DNA from: Clarkia xantiana subsp. parviflora
Taxonomy: Eukaryota > Streptophyta > Magnoliopsida > Myrtales > Onagraceae
Assembly (NCBI GenBank): GCA_036873135.1
Contig: JAPTYO010000010.1
Location: forward strand, 26,901,772 to 26,965,771
Length of the DNA stretch: 64,000 bases
Direction of reading: 5' to 3'
Shown: piece by piece, positions 53,609 through 64,000 of the stretch
How the letters are laid out: every line of letters begins with the position of its first letter
Position numbering within the stretch: position 1 is the stretch's first letter
The notes under the pieces: model-generated
The model's database searches: none
What the model was told of the DNA's origin: nothing
Seen by the model: the letters and a program-made list of their open reading frames with translations, nothing else
Translations under genes and position numbers: made by a program

Positions 53609-54016
53609 ATGGTGAAGTTTTTGAAGCCTAACAAGGCCGTCGTGGTTCTCCAGGGACGATACGCCGGACGCAAAGCGGTGATCGTCCGCAACTTCGATGA
53701 CGGGACGCGAGATCGCCCCTACGGCCACTGCTTGGTCGCCGGAATCAAGAAGTATCCGAGCAAGGTCATCAAGAAGGACTCGGCCAAGAAGACGGCGAAG
53801 AAGTCGCGCGTCAAGGCTTTCATCAAGCAGGTGAATTACCGCCATCTGATGCCCACGCGTTACACGCTGGATGTGGATCTGAAGGACGTCGTCACCGCCG
53901 AAAGCCTACAGAGCAAGGACAAGAAGGTGACTGCCTCCAAGGAGATTAAGAAGAGGTTCGAGGAGAGGTTCAAGACAGGTAAGAACAGGTGGTTCTTTAC
54001 CAAACTAAGGTTTTGA
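53609..54016 (+). CDS. RPL27: 60S ribosomal protein eL27, intronless, 135 aa
   Basis: A single uninterrupted frame encodes [20 protein letters not shown], with a KOW-type SH3-like N-terminus ([16 protein letters not shown]), the conserved [13 protein letters not shown] segment and the C-terminal [20 protein letters not shown] ending. Length and sequence match plant eL27, a component of the large cytosolic ribosomal subunit. The protein is strongly basic, as expected for RNA binding. Plant eL27 genes are commonly intronless, so the lack of introns does not by itself imply a retrocopy, and the site II/telo-box promoter supports an active gene. The start is fixed by family length and context (ACAATGG). 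Confidence 0.97.
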   Translation: MVKFLKPNKAVVVLQGRYAGRKAVIVRNFDDGTRDRPYGHCLVAGIKKYPSKVIKKDSAKKTAKKSRVKAFIKQVNYRHLMPTRYTLDVDLKDVVTAESLQSKDKKVTASKEIKKRFEERFKTGKNRWFFTKLRF

Positions 54017-54812
54017 TTTCTGCAGATGTTGCCATTGCGATTGATTTGCGTTCATCGCTCAGCTGTGCTGCCTTTTGATTTATCGTTTTATTGCATTTTG
54101 GTATATGTTGGTAGAACCTTGCTTGGTGGATTTTAGATGGATTAATGCTCAATGTTATGGTTTTTCTTCAGAATTGTGCATTGTTTGTGTGATGGGAAAT
54201 GCAGATATGATAATTGTTGGTTTTCTCCGTATTTTCTTAATCTATTTATCAACATTCGGGTACTTGTTCTCCCAATTGATGAGAGACAAATGGAACTGGA
54301 ACACTAATGAATCAGAAACATTGTTGCAGTAGATTATTAGTTGAGCAACAACTTGGATTTGGGTATTGATTAATTATTATTCTGTAAAATCAACTCATGT
54401 GGATAGATGAGTAAGTTTGAATTCTTTCAGCATTGGTTATATTTGGGGTCATGATCAAAGGCGGGGACATAGGTCTTAACGTAATGTACTCCGTGTTTCT
54501 TACAGTGTCTTATAGCGAGCATGATAGTTTCACTTAGGTTGTTCATGTTTGGAGAGAAGTTTGTAGTTGACAGTTGCTAGTTATTTTGGTTGTCCTGAAA
54601 ATTCCAGCTGGAAAGGCCGACTCTTTCTTTAGGCGAGGCGAGTATGAAGAATCTAATACTTGACTCATACTGGATCCGTAAGAGTTACAATCAAGCGTGG
54701 CATTGGAAACAGACCTTTCGGTCCAAAAAATACTTTGGATCGATCACTAGATGGGGGCCTCGTAAGGTGAATAGTAGTTTTGAAAGTTTGGACTATGGAA
54801 CTACGGGAACAA

Positions 54813-55355
54813 GAGTTTTTTTTTTTTTTTTTTTTTGACCAAAATAGGGTTATATGGACAACCAAATACCAATAGAGTTTAGAAAAAAAATTAATTACAA
54901 ATATAGGGCTGGCTGGGTTGGGGGAACCCGGCCAACTGAAATTTTTTATTTATTTATTTATTTTTTATTTTTTCGAGAAAATTGTAAAAAAAAAGGAACT
55001 CACTTGGCCGGGCTTTTTTTCTGTTTTTTTTTTTGCTTTTTTTAATATAAGTTGTAAAAATTAATGGTTTTGTAACTTTTTTTTTTAAAAATCTATTGGA
55101 CATGGTGAACCCTAGAGGGCACATTGACAGACATTTCCCATTTACAAGTTTTCGTAAAAAAATTACAATACTAATTTTATATTTTTTTCGAACTCGCTTG
55201 GCCGGGTCCCTACAAAACCATTAATTTTGTAATTTTTTTACGAAAACTAGTAAACGGCAAATGTCTATCAATTTGCCTTTTAGGATTCATCATATCCAAT
55301 AGGTTTTTTAGAAAAAAAATTACAAAACGATTAATTTTTACAACTATTTTAAAAA
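54813..55355. mobile_element. Rearranged copy of the fold-back MULE at 18370
   Basis: The left arm (GAGTTTTTT..., TTGACCAAAATAGGGTTA, ATGGACAACCAAATACCAAT, GGCTGGGTTGGGGGAACCC) and centre (GGTGAACCCTAGAGGGC) match the 18370 element closely. The right arm then repeats centre sequence in inverse order and lacks the expected terminus, so it is internally rearranged or truncated. It starts about 800 bp after the eL27 stop codon. Confidence 0.8.
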
Positions 55356-55364
55356 AAAAATTGA

Positions 55365-55850
55365 ATATGTCAGTTTGGTGTTTGAGGACGAAATTAAATA
55401 TCTCAATTTTCATGTGTTGCTATTTAGTGTCTCAGTTAAATTTTAAGGTTATGTTGAATGAAATATGGTCATGTGATGGTCACATGAGTGAACAATTCTC
55501 AAAATTCCAAAAACACCCCCCTGAACAGAACGCTGCTCCGATTTGGGGCTTAGGTTCCACAGCCGATTAGGTCTTAGGGATCCGGCCGATTTAGAATTCT
55601 CTCTAACTGCAGTTGTGGCAAAGAATCGGAGGTGGGTTGCCGGAATCGGAGAAGGGTGGCTCGAAATTAACTATAAAAAAGGGGGCTTAAAAAAAAGGGA
55701 ATAGTATTTTCAATTCAATCCGTTAAAATTAACCCTAAAATCTAACGGAAAACCAAATAGCAACAATACTGAAAATTGAGACACTAAATATCAACAACTT
55801 AAATTTGAGACACCAAACTGACATATGTGTGAAAATTGGGACTGTAAATA
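55365..55850. mobile_element. TIR element, probable MULE-type
   Basis: Left sequence ATGTCAGTTTGGTGTTTGAGG with TATTTAGTGTCTCA is complemented on the right by GAGACACCAAACTGACATA with TGAGACACTAAATA. The middle is GC-richer without coding capacity. Terminal bases and TSD could not be fixed because the left end abuts the neighbouring MULE copy. Confidence 0.55.
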
Positions 55851-56141
55851 GGTTCATATAAAGCAGTAAAAACATTAAGGCTGTTAATCCAATAGTAGTT
55901 TCTATGAGAAACGATGAGCATACTCGGTAACATAGAATGTTCTCAAAAAAAACAAAGGACCAAAAAGACGAACAATAATACTTTGGTCTTGGTTGTGTGT
56001 ATTAAAAACAAGCACAGCACCAAGGTTACAACCCTCAGTGCGCTAAAAATACTTGGGAAACCCGAAATCTACCCAACAACAGGACGCCAAACTATCAAAA
56101 CCTGAGTGACACTTGAAGCACAAGAGAGTGTTGTTTTTTAC

Positions 56142-59100
56142 TCAATCTTCAAGAACCTCCTCTGAAACATCCAACAATTCTTCGACCTCGACTTCCTTAG
56201 CCTCGTATTCTACTTCCGCATCGCTTTCCTCTCCATCCCTCAACTTCTGCCTCTCAACCTTCTCTTCCTCTTGAAGCTGCTTCCACCTACCGAGCCATTT
56301 CTCCCATTCGTCCTTCACCATCTTCCTCCTCTCCCGTTCTTGCTCGCTCAACTGCAGAGACACATCCTGGTCCTCTGCCTCGTACTTCTTGCTGTACTTC
56401 TTCAAATTCTTTGCAATCTCCTCCTCTTTCTCGGCAGTAAGTGGGGATGGCGGCCTAGGGCGCCATATAAACTGGAAGAAATGGTCTTTCAGGATCCTAT
56501 ACAGCAGCTTCCCATTAAACGACCAGATGTTGAACCCGTTCTCCATCTCGTTATGCACAGATGTCACGAGTGTTGCCACGTATCTCCCTGTGGGGTCCCA
56601 CTCGATGTCCGTGGCCATGAAATGTTCTGCTGTGGCCATTGTTTCGAGCTCGTCTACATTGTAGAACTCCAACTGTCCGTTGAAGTTCTTCAACCCAGCA
56701 AGAACAATGTATTTGCCTGAAGGAGACCAGAACAGGGCATTCGCTTGTTTACCTTTGAGGGTTGTCAGTTTCGAGACCTTTACGGTGTTGTTTCCACTCT
56801 TCATGGTGTAGAAGCTGATGTCGGGTTTTGGGTTATCTCCATGGATAACTGCGAATCTGTGTCCCTTTGGTTCCCAGGCAAAGGCAATGATCTTGTCATT
56901 CTTGTTTTCGAGCTCCAGGACCTCGATTGGGATGTCACGTTCCTTGATTCTGAAGAGCTCGAATCCTGTGTATGTGCTTTTCTTGGTTTTGGTGTAGCGG
57001 TCGACTTGGACTGCAAGGTAGTCACCATTGCTCTGCCAGTACATTTTGCAGTCGCTTACACTGAAGAGGTTCTTCTGCCTCAGTTCTTCCTTTCCAGGGA
57101 TTTGGACAAGACTCACCTAAAAAGTTCAGGAAAAAATAAACCAAGCAAATATATGATCAATTTAATATCCAATTTTATTGAATCATATGTACTGTAGTCG
57201 ACTGTAAGTTATCAAGAACCCAAAAACTATTACTCTGTTTACACAAACCCAATTTAATTTATTTTGTTTAGCCACACTCTTCCTGAAAGTGATGGAATGG
57301 AATGGAGTCTCAGGAGGTACAAATAATTAGCAAAAACAAAGTTCAGGTATCTATCACTTCAGGAACCAATTGTGTAGTAATTAATGGAGTTGAGGAAGTA
57401 AGTGCCCTTACCCTGGCAGGTTGGTTTCCACCACCGAGTTCAGGAACAAAAAGGGCGAGAATAGGGTCAGTAGGCGACCAACAGAAATCCACGACATTTT
57501 CAACTTTCATTGACTTCTTGTCCACAAGCGTGAAGTTCTCAGTCTCGTAGACAGAGATGATGTTTTTCCCAATTCTTGCGAAATACTTATCATCTCTTCC
57601 ACCTGCCCACCTGTAGTATTAAAGAATCAGCACAAACTTCAGCAACCCTGATTTTAAACATAAAAAATAAAGGCTGATAGATACTTTTATATGTATATAT
57701 ATATATAGACAGAGGAACTAGCCTGAAGATAGGCCAATTAACACCTCCAGTGGCTCCAACTGTGAAATCATCAGCACTTCCTTTGAAGTCTCTCATGCAT
57801 TTTCCGGTTCTTGCATCGAAGATATTAATCACAACCCTCTGGAGGATATATATGTTTATAGCCGAGATGAGAAATGACTTCATACGGACCCCAAAAACCA
57901 AAGAAAGGAGGCATAAGATATAGTAAGTACCTGAGTGTCACGAGCATTGCTTGGCTCCTGACTGCTATAGGTGACTAAATACTTCTCACCGGGTGAAAAA
58001 TCAATCAGCTTAACCTGAAATTTAACCCTATATTAACAACAATTAAGGGAAATTTAACCCTATATTGCATGTCCTTAGTCGCTAATAGTCTCTGCTTCAA
58101 AACATCGATCGGGCCGGCAACTAATGAACAAAACAGATATACAGCAAAGACATAAGAAAATGGCAAGATTAAGGACCTGGGGATGAGCAAACCGCATGAG
58201 ACGATTAAAGGTAGAGGCACCACCCCACACAGCAGCGCCCTGCCTGTGTACAGTTGCCAAATAACTTCCAAGAGGAGACCACTGCACAAAGCTTTCGGTC
58301 CAGAACTGTTGCCAAAACCAGATAACCAGTAAGTCAACCCAATATTTTATTTTCCAATCAATAACAATGGTAGAAAATAGCCAGAAAACAATTAAATCAA
58401 ATTCCTCTATATCCATTAAATGTCTGTTCTAGAATAAAAAACATAGATGAAGAGTCCTTCCCATGCTATTTACTTTCTTAAAAAAAAAAATAGAAGTGGA
58501 AAAGACCAGAGAAAGCTACTAGACCATAAACACAGCACCATACACAACTTTCATACAAAATAGGTTCTTAGAGATTTTTATACTCACAGTACGTCTGTAG
58601 ACAGGGTCAGGCTTCAGTTGCCGGGCATCATTCCAGAACACCTCAGTCTCATTACCAGCACGGATGACAAATTGGTCACGGGCCTTTTCATCCATAAGCC
58701 ATTGGTGCAGATTCTCCTGAATTATATACAAGACAGATAGTTGTATTTAGAATAAGATAAGTAAAATATCCATGTTAAGAACACAGCCATATCTAACCTA
58801 ACGCTATGAGAAAATTCCCATCCTGGAAAAAAAAGTGTAGCAAACAAGGAAATCCACCAAAGGTAGATCAGCTCTTAGATTGGTCTCATTTAAAAAAAAT
58901 AATGCATTGAATAGAAATGATTACCCCGGGTGTATATGGCTTAGTTTCAGGAGGCGCCCATTGATCCGGGACCTTACTGAACTTTTCAATGTCTTCAAAC
59001 ATGTTCACGGCAAAAATATGTGCTCTGTCCAGCTTGTATCCAGCTGTCTTCTCCCTAGCCAATTCAGCTTCCTATTCAATAGTTAAGTAAAACAACTTCA

Positions 59101-60143
59101 TCAATAACTTATCAACAGATAACAGTCATACTTGACGTCGATATGACAACACAAAAGAGCTTACGAATCAAGGAGAATAAGTGTAATTCATAAACAGTGT
59201 GGCGCAATCAATACTAACTTTTTAAAGATTCAATAATAGTTTAACCTCAAAACTGGTTGTGAACACTCCTTATTAAAGATATAGTATGAACCTGAGCGGT
59301 ATTATACTCAATGAAGCAATAACCAAGAGTTTTCTCCTTAGCATCAACTGGCATCCAAAGACCATCCTCCTTTATCGTACCGATCTGACTGTAAATTTTC
59401 CGGATCACACCTTCAAGTTTCTCAAATTTTTCCTTAGGGACAACTGGGAGATTGTCAACAACAATAATGTTCCCGAGACTGGTGTCTAACTCCAGATTGT
59501 CTTCCTGATAGAGATCTTCATCATCGCTACAAAATGGATATCATCAGAAACCCTCAAAACTAGCACAGTAAAATTTCCATACTGGTTTTGAAGGGTTATA
59601 GATAGTCGGATCAATTATCCACAAATATCTCCATAGGACCATAACACGCACACTCAACACCTTATTTTCCAATCCGTTACTAATGATTTCTTGTAAATAT
59701 TGACAAACTTAAACTTCCCTACAATTAAAGATTAACAATACTAATGCTGTAGGAATTCAACTCAATGGTTACATACACACATATATATACACCATTAAAG
59801 CCAATTTGGACAGCTACGAGCAGCGATGAATTTGATGACACTGTAAAAGAAAATTACTATCCGCAGGGAGTGCATTAACGAACGAAACAACCTCTCTTAA
59901 AAATTGAAAGGGAGATTTCATTTTTCAGAAAGACAAAATAATCTAAACATAAGTTTGTAGTCAAATCAATCAAATTAAACCAGAGGACGAAACTAAACGT
60001 CTACGAAATTTTCAAGATTCGAAATGAACTAACCTTGGTATGCCAAAGTCTTCGCCAGGTGGAAGCTTTACTCCGCTAACATCAATATCCGGAATATCTA
60101 TTTCCAAACGGGCTGAGATCTCCTCTATTAATCTGTCCGCCAT
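56142..60143 (-). CDS. eIF3b: Translation initiation factor eIF3 subunit B, 9 exons, 707 aa
   Basis: Minus-strand exons: 60034-60143, 59292-59526, 58925-59071, 58588-58716, 58177-58305, 57931-58014, 57723-57838, 57412-57610, 56142-57116; the frame closes exactly. It begins MADRLIEEISARLEIDIPDI. Residues about 60-140 form the RRM (NIIVVDNLPVVP as RNP2, LGYCFIEY as RNP1), which docks eIF3a and eIF3j in known eIF3 structures. The rest is the WD-type beta-propeller (VQWSPLGSYLATVHRQG, VVDFCWSPTDPILALFVPE, ALFWSPSGKYIVLAGL, DIEWDPTGRYVATLVTS), then an acidic/charged C-terminus (KKYSKKYEAEDQDVSLQLSEQERERRKM). The eIF3 complex recruits mRNA and scans on the 40S subunit. Intron 7 has a GC donor (AG|GCTAGT). 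Length is near the usual ~710 aa of plant eIF3b. Confidence 0.96.
57611..57722 (-). other. GC-AG intron in eIF3b
   Basis: On the minus strand exon 7 ends ATCTTCAG and continues GCTAGT; the next exon begins GTGGGCAGG after CTACAG. Only AG|GC joins the conserved IFR and WAGG residues in frame. The donor is weaker than the classic GCAAGT. Confidence 0.75.
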
Positions 60144-60521
60144 GGCGGCTGTCATCGAGCTTCTACAATCTGCAAATATTGAAGAAAGACGACGCTCATC
60201 GGAGGGAAAAGAAAAACTACGCAGTCAAAGAAACAGTATCAACTTCATCATGAAGAAACTTGCCAGGCTTTCGGATTAGGGTTGAGAGGAAGGAGATGAG
60301 AAGTGAGGTGCGGCAAACTGCAAGTGCAGAGACTCTGATTCTTGCGTTCTCTGATTGTGGAAAGGAAATATATAAAGTGGCCTTTCTCAAAACATGTTCG
60401 GCCTGGCCCAACATATTCGGCCTAGTCCATACAAATGTTTGATTCATACGTTAACGTTTTACTATGTTTCAAAATGAGCCTTTAAAAAAAATCTGTTAAT
60501 AATATAATACCATGTGAGTAG

Positions 60522-60989
60522 TGTCACGTGCCTGGAGTTTTGACGATCCCAGCGGAATCGGCACGCAGGGCATCCAGCTCTGCCACAACTGGATCAGCCT
60601 TCAATACTCCCCAAGGATTAGTTCTCGAAGCCCAACTCGCACTGCGCATACGGACGGAACGGGTCGTGGTTAATGGGTCTCGTTCCTAAGAGCAGCTTAA
60701 CTGGTTTTCGGCCTGCCCTGGCCATCATCAGGAGAGCGGCATTAGCTCCCGAACCAGCAAGATCCCGAAGGATGTGCCTCGCCTTACCGATAACAACCAG
60801 GACAATGAGAACCAGTCAATGACTATCAAGCTTCACCTCATGTCTGGGGGGGAGAGTTCCGCATCAATCACGTCCTGTCCTGGCTTCCAACTACTACTCC
60901 CCCTTAAAGAGCTTTATATAACAAAACTCCATAGGACATAGTAGATGTTGGTGTGCTCGAACTAGCACCGGTTTTCCAAGCACGTGACA
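60522..60989 (-). repeat. 3' LTR (in element orientation)
   Basis: 468 bp, lying about 380 bp upstream of the eIF3b start codon, in the region where that gene's promoter would be expected. Confidence 0.88.
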
Positions 60990-61686
60990 ATCACCCCCAC
61001 CCAAACGCAACACCCTCGTTGCGACAGACCCGCTGCTTCAAATCTTCAATATCTCCGCAGCAGGACGCTTTACCACGCCATCAAAATTTCTGCCTTCTTG
61101 GGTCTTGTACGAGTTGTATTGGCGCATTGACCCCTCACCGCGAGAAATCAACGATCGTCGGTCACAGTCACCTCATCGTGATGCACCACTACGATCCTGG
61201 GAAATATCTCCTCTTGCGCTTCCTTGCGCTCGGCTTCCTCGCCTTAGAGGTTTCCCCACCATTTGGCTCTTCCAAATACAACTTTTCCTCCGCCCCTTTC
61301 AGCAGATTCCCCGCATAGTGTGCTCTTTTGCCATCTCGTTAGACATTTTTCCTTCAAGAGCCGTAACAGCCAATATGTGCACCTGACTGCACTCTTCTCT
61401 AGTGCATCCAGCAACGTCACCGCACATCCTTGATCTCTCGGATTGAAGGCAACCCTCTGCAGTCATGTCTTCCGAGTACACTGGAGCCCCACTAGCGTTC
61501 CTCCCACAAAACAATGCAACTCAGAGTTATGCGCTATCGATGGCTATCCTCGTGGTAAAGCAATTCAGAACAACCACACCGTTCGTTTCAGAGTCCGCAG
61601 TAGTAATATTTTTCTTTCCTCCACCTTGGGTCGAGAACTCTGCTCTGATTGCCACCATCAAGAGCGGTTCCTGCTCTGATACCACT

Positions 61687-62146
61687 TGTCACGTGCCTGG
61701 AGTTTTGACGCTCCCAGCGGAATCGGCACGCGGGGCATCCAGCTCTGCCACAACTGGATCAGCCCTCAATACTCCCCAGGATCAGTTCTCGAAGCCCAAC
61801 TCGCACTGCGCATACGGACGGAACGGGTCGTGGTTAATGGGTCTCGCTCCTAAGAGCAGCTTGACTGGTGGCCTGCCCTGGCCATCATCAGGAGAGCGAC
61901 ATTAGCTCCCGAACCAGCAAGATCCCGAAGGATGTGCCTCGCCTTACCGATAACAACCAGGATAATGAGAACCGGTCAATGACTATCAAGCTTCACCCCA
62001 TGTCTGGGGGGAGTTCCGCATCCATCACGTCCTGTCCTGGCTTCCAACTACTACTCCCCCTTAAAGAGCTTTATATAACAAAACTCCCTTAGACATAGTA
62101 GACGTTGGTGTGCTCGAATTAGCACCAGTTTTCCAGACACGTGACA
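61687..62146 (-). repeat. 5' LTR (in element orientation)
   Basis: 460 bp; next to the primer-binding site. It differs from the left LTR by a handful of substitutions and small deletions (for example one G fewer in the GGGGGGAG run), so the insertion is not very recent. Confidence 0.88.
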
Positions 62147-62323
62147 GTAGCATATAACTATATAATAAGTTGGACTTCCAAAATAACCCTTCCTAATTTC
62201 TTGAGAATCGAGACTTCCAAGCTCTCCAACAAGGTATGTTCTTCTTCTCCTTCCCATTCATTCTTTTGCGAAATATCAAATATTATTATATTTATTTATC
62301 AATATCTTCGGCGACAACACTTA

Positions 62324-63112
62324 GGAGACGTTGGATGGACGTAATGTGAGATTACTTGAAATGCAAGATTACAAGTAATGTGAGACGTAATGTGAGATTA
62401 CTTATAATGTTAAATTATAGTGTTTAGTTGTGCTGTAATGTGGAGTGTCATGTCAGATTACAATGTTTGGTGTGTGTTGTAATGTGTATTGTAATGGAAC
62501 TTTATTATTATTATTATATTAATATATATGAGAGTATGTTATATCTTAATATGATAAGATTTAAACGAACATATATATTTTGACAATTACTAACTTCTTA
62601 AGGATTATGTGTGTGATTAATACTATAGTCTTTATGAAATCTAAAGACTAAATATTTAAACTAAATATGCACAACTATTAAAATCTTATTGATTAAAACA
62701 TCATATATAATTTTATAAGATAATTTTCATAAAAAAAAAAATACAACGAAAAAGACTTACTCATTTTATACGAACGTCATGTGCATTATTATTTATTATA
62801 ATAATTATGAAGTATCTAAAAAATAAAAGCTAATAACAATAAATATATTATCAACATAATATAAAGATAATACAAAATAATTTATCTATTTAGTAAATAA
62901 TAATAAAATAATAACACTCTGTAATGTTGGACGTAATCTCACATTACATCCGGTTTTTAGATGTAATCTCACATTACGTTGAATGGAGTTTGGATGTAAT
63001 CTCAGATTACAATGCACATTACGTCGTTTGGCAAACCAAACAACGTAATGTGGATGTAATGTGAGACGTAATGTGAGATTACATCTCACATTACATCCAT
63101 CCAAACACCCCC
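62324..63112. mobile_element. TIR element with GTAATGTGAGATTAC repeats
   Basis: The left arm (GTTGGATGGACGTAATGTGAG) and right arm (complement GTTTGGATGGATGTAATGTGAG) are inverted. ATGTAATGTGAGATTAC words and their complements occur many times in both subterminal regions, as in binding-site-rich ends of DNA transposons. The centre (62500-62900) is AT-rich without coding capacity. GGGTGTTTGGATG-type ends suggest PIF/Harbinger or hAT; the TSD was not clear. Confidence 0.7.
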
Positions 63113-63174
63113 TTTATAACACATAATTAACCATCAACAGTTTTGGTATAGAGGTTCTTTTTTTATTATTGGTG

Positions 63175-63290
63175 TCCAACAGTTGTGATCTAGTGGTTGA
63201 GAGCATTCACTCCTACACGATTTAGCTCTGGGTCATGAGTTTGAAACTCGCAACAAGTTAATTAAATTCATTTTCAAGAGTAAAAAAGAA
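63175..63290 (+). mobile_element. Diverged tRNA-derived SINE-like sequence
   Basis: CAACAGTTGTGATCTAGTGG then TTGAGAGC matches the A-box region of the SINE at 6085 (CAGCAGTGGTGGTCTAGTGG), and GAGTTTGAAACTCG near 63237 corresponds to its B box. No TSD was found, so it is an older copy. Confidence 0.6.
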
Positions 63291-63457
63291 TAGTATCTGA
63301 CGGCCAACCTCTTGAGTCTATATCGCTACTACCAATTTATATATATTTTTTTTAATTAAAAAAAAACACATAATTATAATTATAATTGTTTAGATTAGAT
63401 AGGATTATTTTAGTCCGCCAGCCAGCTAGGCATTGGATACTGTTTACAATCAAGTTT

Positions 63458-63480
63458 CACGTGATCGCTAGTCTATAAAA
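63458..63480 (+). promoter_or_regulatory. G-box and TATA box of the P450 gene
   Basis: CACGTG at 63458-63463 and CTATAAAA at 63473-63480, the latter about 30 bp before the ATG at 63511, so the 5' leader would be very short unless initiation differs. Confidence 0.55.
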
Positions 63481-63510
63481 TCTTCTGTCCCACCGGTTGT
63501 TATTTCTACA

Positions 63511-64000
63511 ATGGAGTCATCAATCCAAAACCCTATTCTTCTACCCTTTGGCAAGCAAGCTATTGCAGTAGCAACAGCAACTCTAGTGGTGATGATGATG
63601 ATCTGTAACTACATTTTCCGTCAGAGACGACGACGACTGGTCAATTTTCCACCTGGACCTAAGCCCTGGCCAATTATTGGCAACTTCAAGCTCCTCACGT
63701 GCTCCCTGCCACACCGTGCCATCCACGAGCTATCTCTTAAATATGGACCAATCATGGGACTCCAGCTGGGCCTGGTTCAGGTGGTTGTTGCCTCATCCAG
63801 TGAGATGGCTCGAGCCTTTCTCAAAACACATGACCATGCGTTCGCTTCACGCGCACCACTGGCTGCCGGAAAGTACACAGCTTACAATTTCTTGGACATG
63901 ACGTGGGCTCCATACGGTCCATACTGGCGCCAAACACGAAAGATATTCCAGCTCGGCTTGTTTCATCCTAAACGACTTGAATCTGTGAGAACGAACATTT
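63511..64000 (+). CDS. Cytochrome P450, CYP71 clan (CYP92A-like), 5' part
   Basis: An open frame of 163 codons runs off the right edge. It starts MESSIQNPILLPFGKQ, then a membrane anchor (AIAVATATLVVMMMICNYIF), a basic stop-transfer stretch (RQRRRR) and the proline hinge FPPGPKPWPIIGN. These direct the enzyme to the cytosolic face of the endoplasmic reticulum. YGPIMGLQLGLVQVVVASSS, HDHAFASRAPLAAGKYTAYN and WAPYGPYWRQTRKIFQLGLF (helix C, WxxxR) follow the CYP71-clan pattern, and the AAGKYTxYN segment is most like CYP92A. The I-helix, ExxR and haem-binding Cys regions lie beyond the window, so activity and substrate cannot be judged. Confidence 0.9.
   Translation, partial: MESSIQNPILLPFGKQAIAVATATLVVMMMICNYIFRQRRRRLVNFPPGPKPWPIIGNFKLLTCSLPHRAIHELSLKYGPIMGLQLGLVQVVVASSSEMARAFLKTHDHAFASRAPLAAGKYTAYNFLDMTWAPYGPYWRQTRKIFQLGLFHPKRLESVRTNI

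Larger units (their letters stand above)
60522..62146 (-). mobile_element. Small non-autonomous LTR retrotransposon
   Basis: Direct repeats at 60522-60989 (468 bp) and 61687-62146 (460 bp) start TGTCACGTG and end CACGTGACA. Beside the right LTR, with a 2-base gap, lies GCTCTGATACCA (61673-61684), the complement of the tRNA-Met primer site, so transcription runs right to left. Beside the left LTR, the minus-strand GGGTGGGGGTGATT is a fitting polypurine tract. The 4-mer GTAG flanks both sides (60518-60521, 62147-62150). The 697-bp interior has no gag or pol similarity that I can see. On the minus strand each LTR has a TATA-like TTATATAAAG. TRIM-like in size, though its LTRs are longer than is typical. 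Confidence 0.88.

Noticed and set aside
53609..54016. eL27 as a processed retrocopy
   Set aside because: It has no introns, but a site II/telo-box promoter and an intact frame, and no poly(A) tract or flanking duplication was seen.
61465..61905. gag-like protein in the small LTR element
   Set aside because: The frame runs opposite to the element's transcription and crosses into the LTR; no gag features.
63677..63901. 74-codon plus-strand frame
   Set aside because: It is an out-of-frame shadow of the P450 coding sequence that starts at 63511.

Overview
The window is nuclear DNA of a flowering plant, most likely a core eudicot. The evidence is spliced plant genes (GAUT7, an HPCA1-type receptor kinase, a CYP71-clan P450), AT-rich intergenic DNA and a dense load of plant transposable elements. 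I could not name the species from sequence alone. No operon-like organisation, CRISPR array or obviously new biochemical system was seen.

Layout. 1-8.6 kb: a 23-bp tandem array, an LTR-like stretch, a decayed LINE, a tRNA-derived SINE with intact target-site duplications (TSDs) and a fold-back Mutator-like element (MULE). 8.6-15.9 kb: a second fold-back MULE split by a Copia LTR retrotransposon whose two 780-bp LTRs are about 99% alike although its coding region is ruined. 15.9-18.9 kb: unclear repeat-derived DNA and a third fold-back MULE. 19.2-22.7 kb (+): a 14-exon gene for a GOLD-like-domain protein. 23.7-27.9 kb (-): GAUT7, pectin biosynthesis, with a plastid ndhH fragment lodged in one intron. 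28-32 kb: MITE, Helitron end, diverged repeats. 32.2-38.4 kb (-): LRR receptor kinase of the HPCA1 group. 38.4-49.9 kb: no convincing gene; a MULE, a hAT element nested in a PIF/Harbinger-like MITE, further hAT copies and Helitron termini. 50.0-52.8 kb (+): membrane RING-CH E3 ligase. 53.6-54.0 kb (+): ribosomal protein eL27. 56.1-60.1 kb (-): translation initiation factor eIF3b. 60.5-62.1 kb: small non-autonomous LTR element just upstream of eIF3b. 62.3-63.3 kb: TIR element and a SINE-like sequence. 63.5 kb to the end (+): 5' part of a cytochrome P450.

The genes are separate units. eL27 and eIF3b both serve translation and GAUT7 serves the cell wall, but nothing in the sequence ties them together. 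Exon boundaries were worked out by hand from splice signals and frame continuity. For the GOLD-like gene (422 aa), GAUT7 (609 aa), the RING-CH gene (497 aa) and eIF3b (707 aa) the exon lengths sum to an exact open frame. The eIF3b and RING-CH models each require one GC-AG intron.

The most interesting structure is in the repeats. Four complete fold-back MULEs have perfect 9-bp TSDs. Two intact hAT copies have perfect 8-bp TSDs. There are nested insertions whose order can be read, an organelle DNA insertion ending 8 bp from a splice donor, and a young-looking LTR pair around a long-dead coding region.
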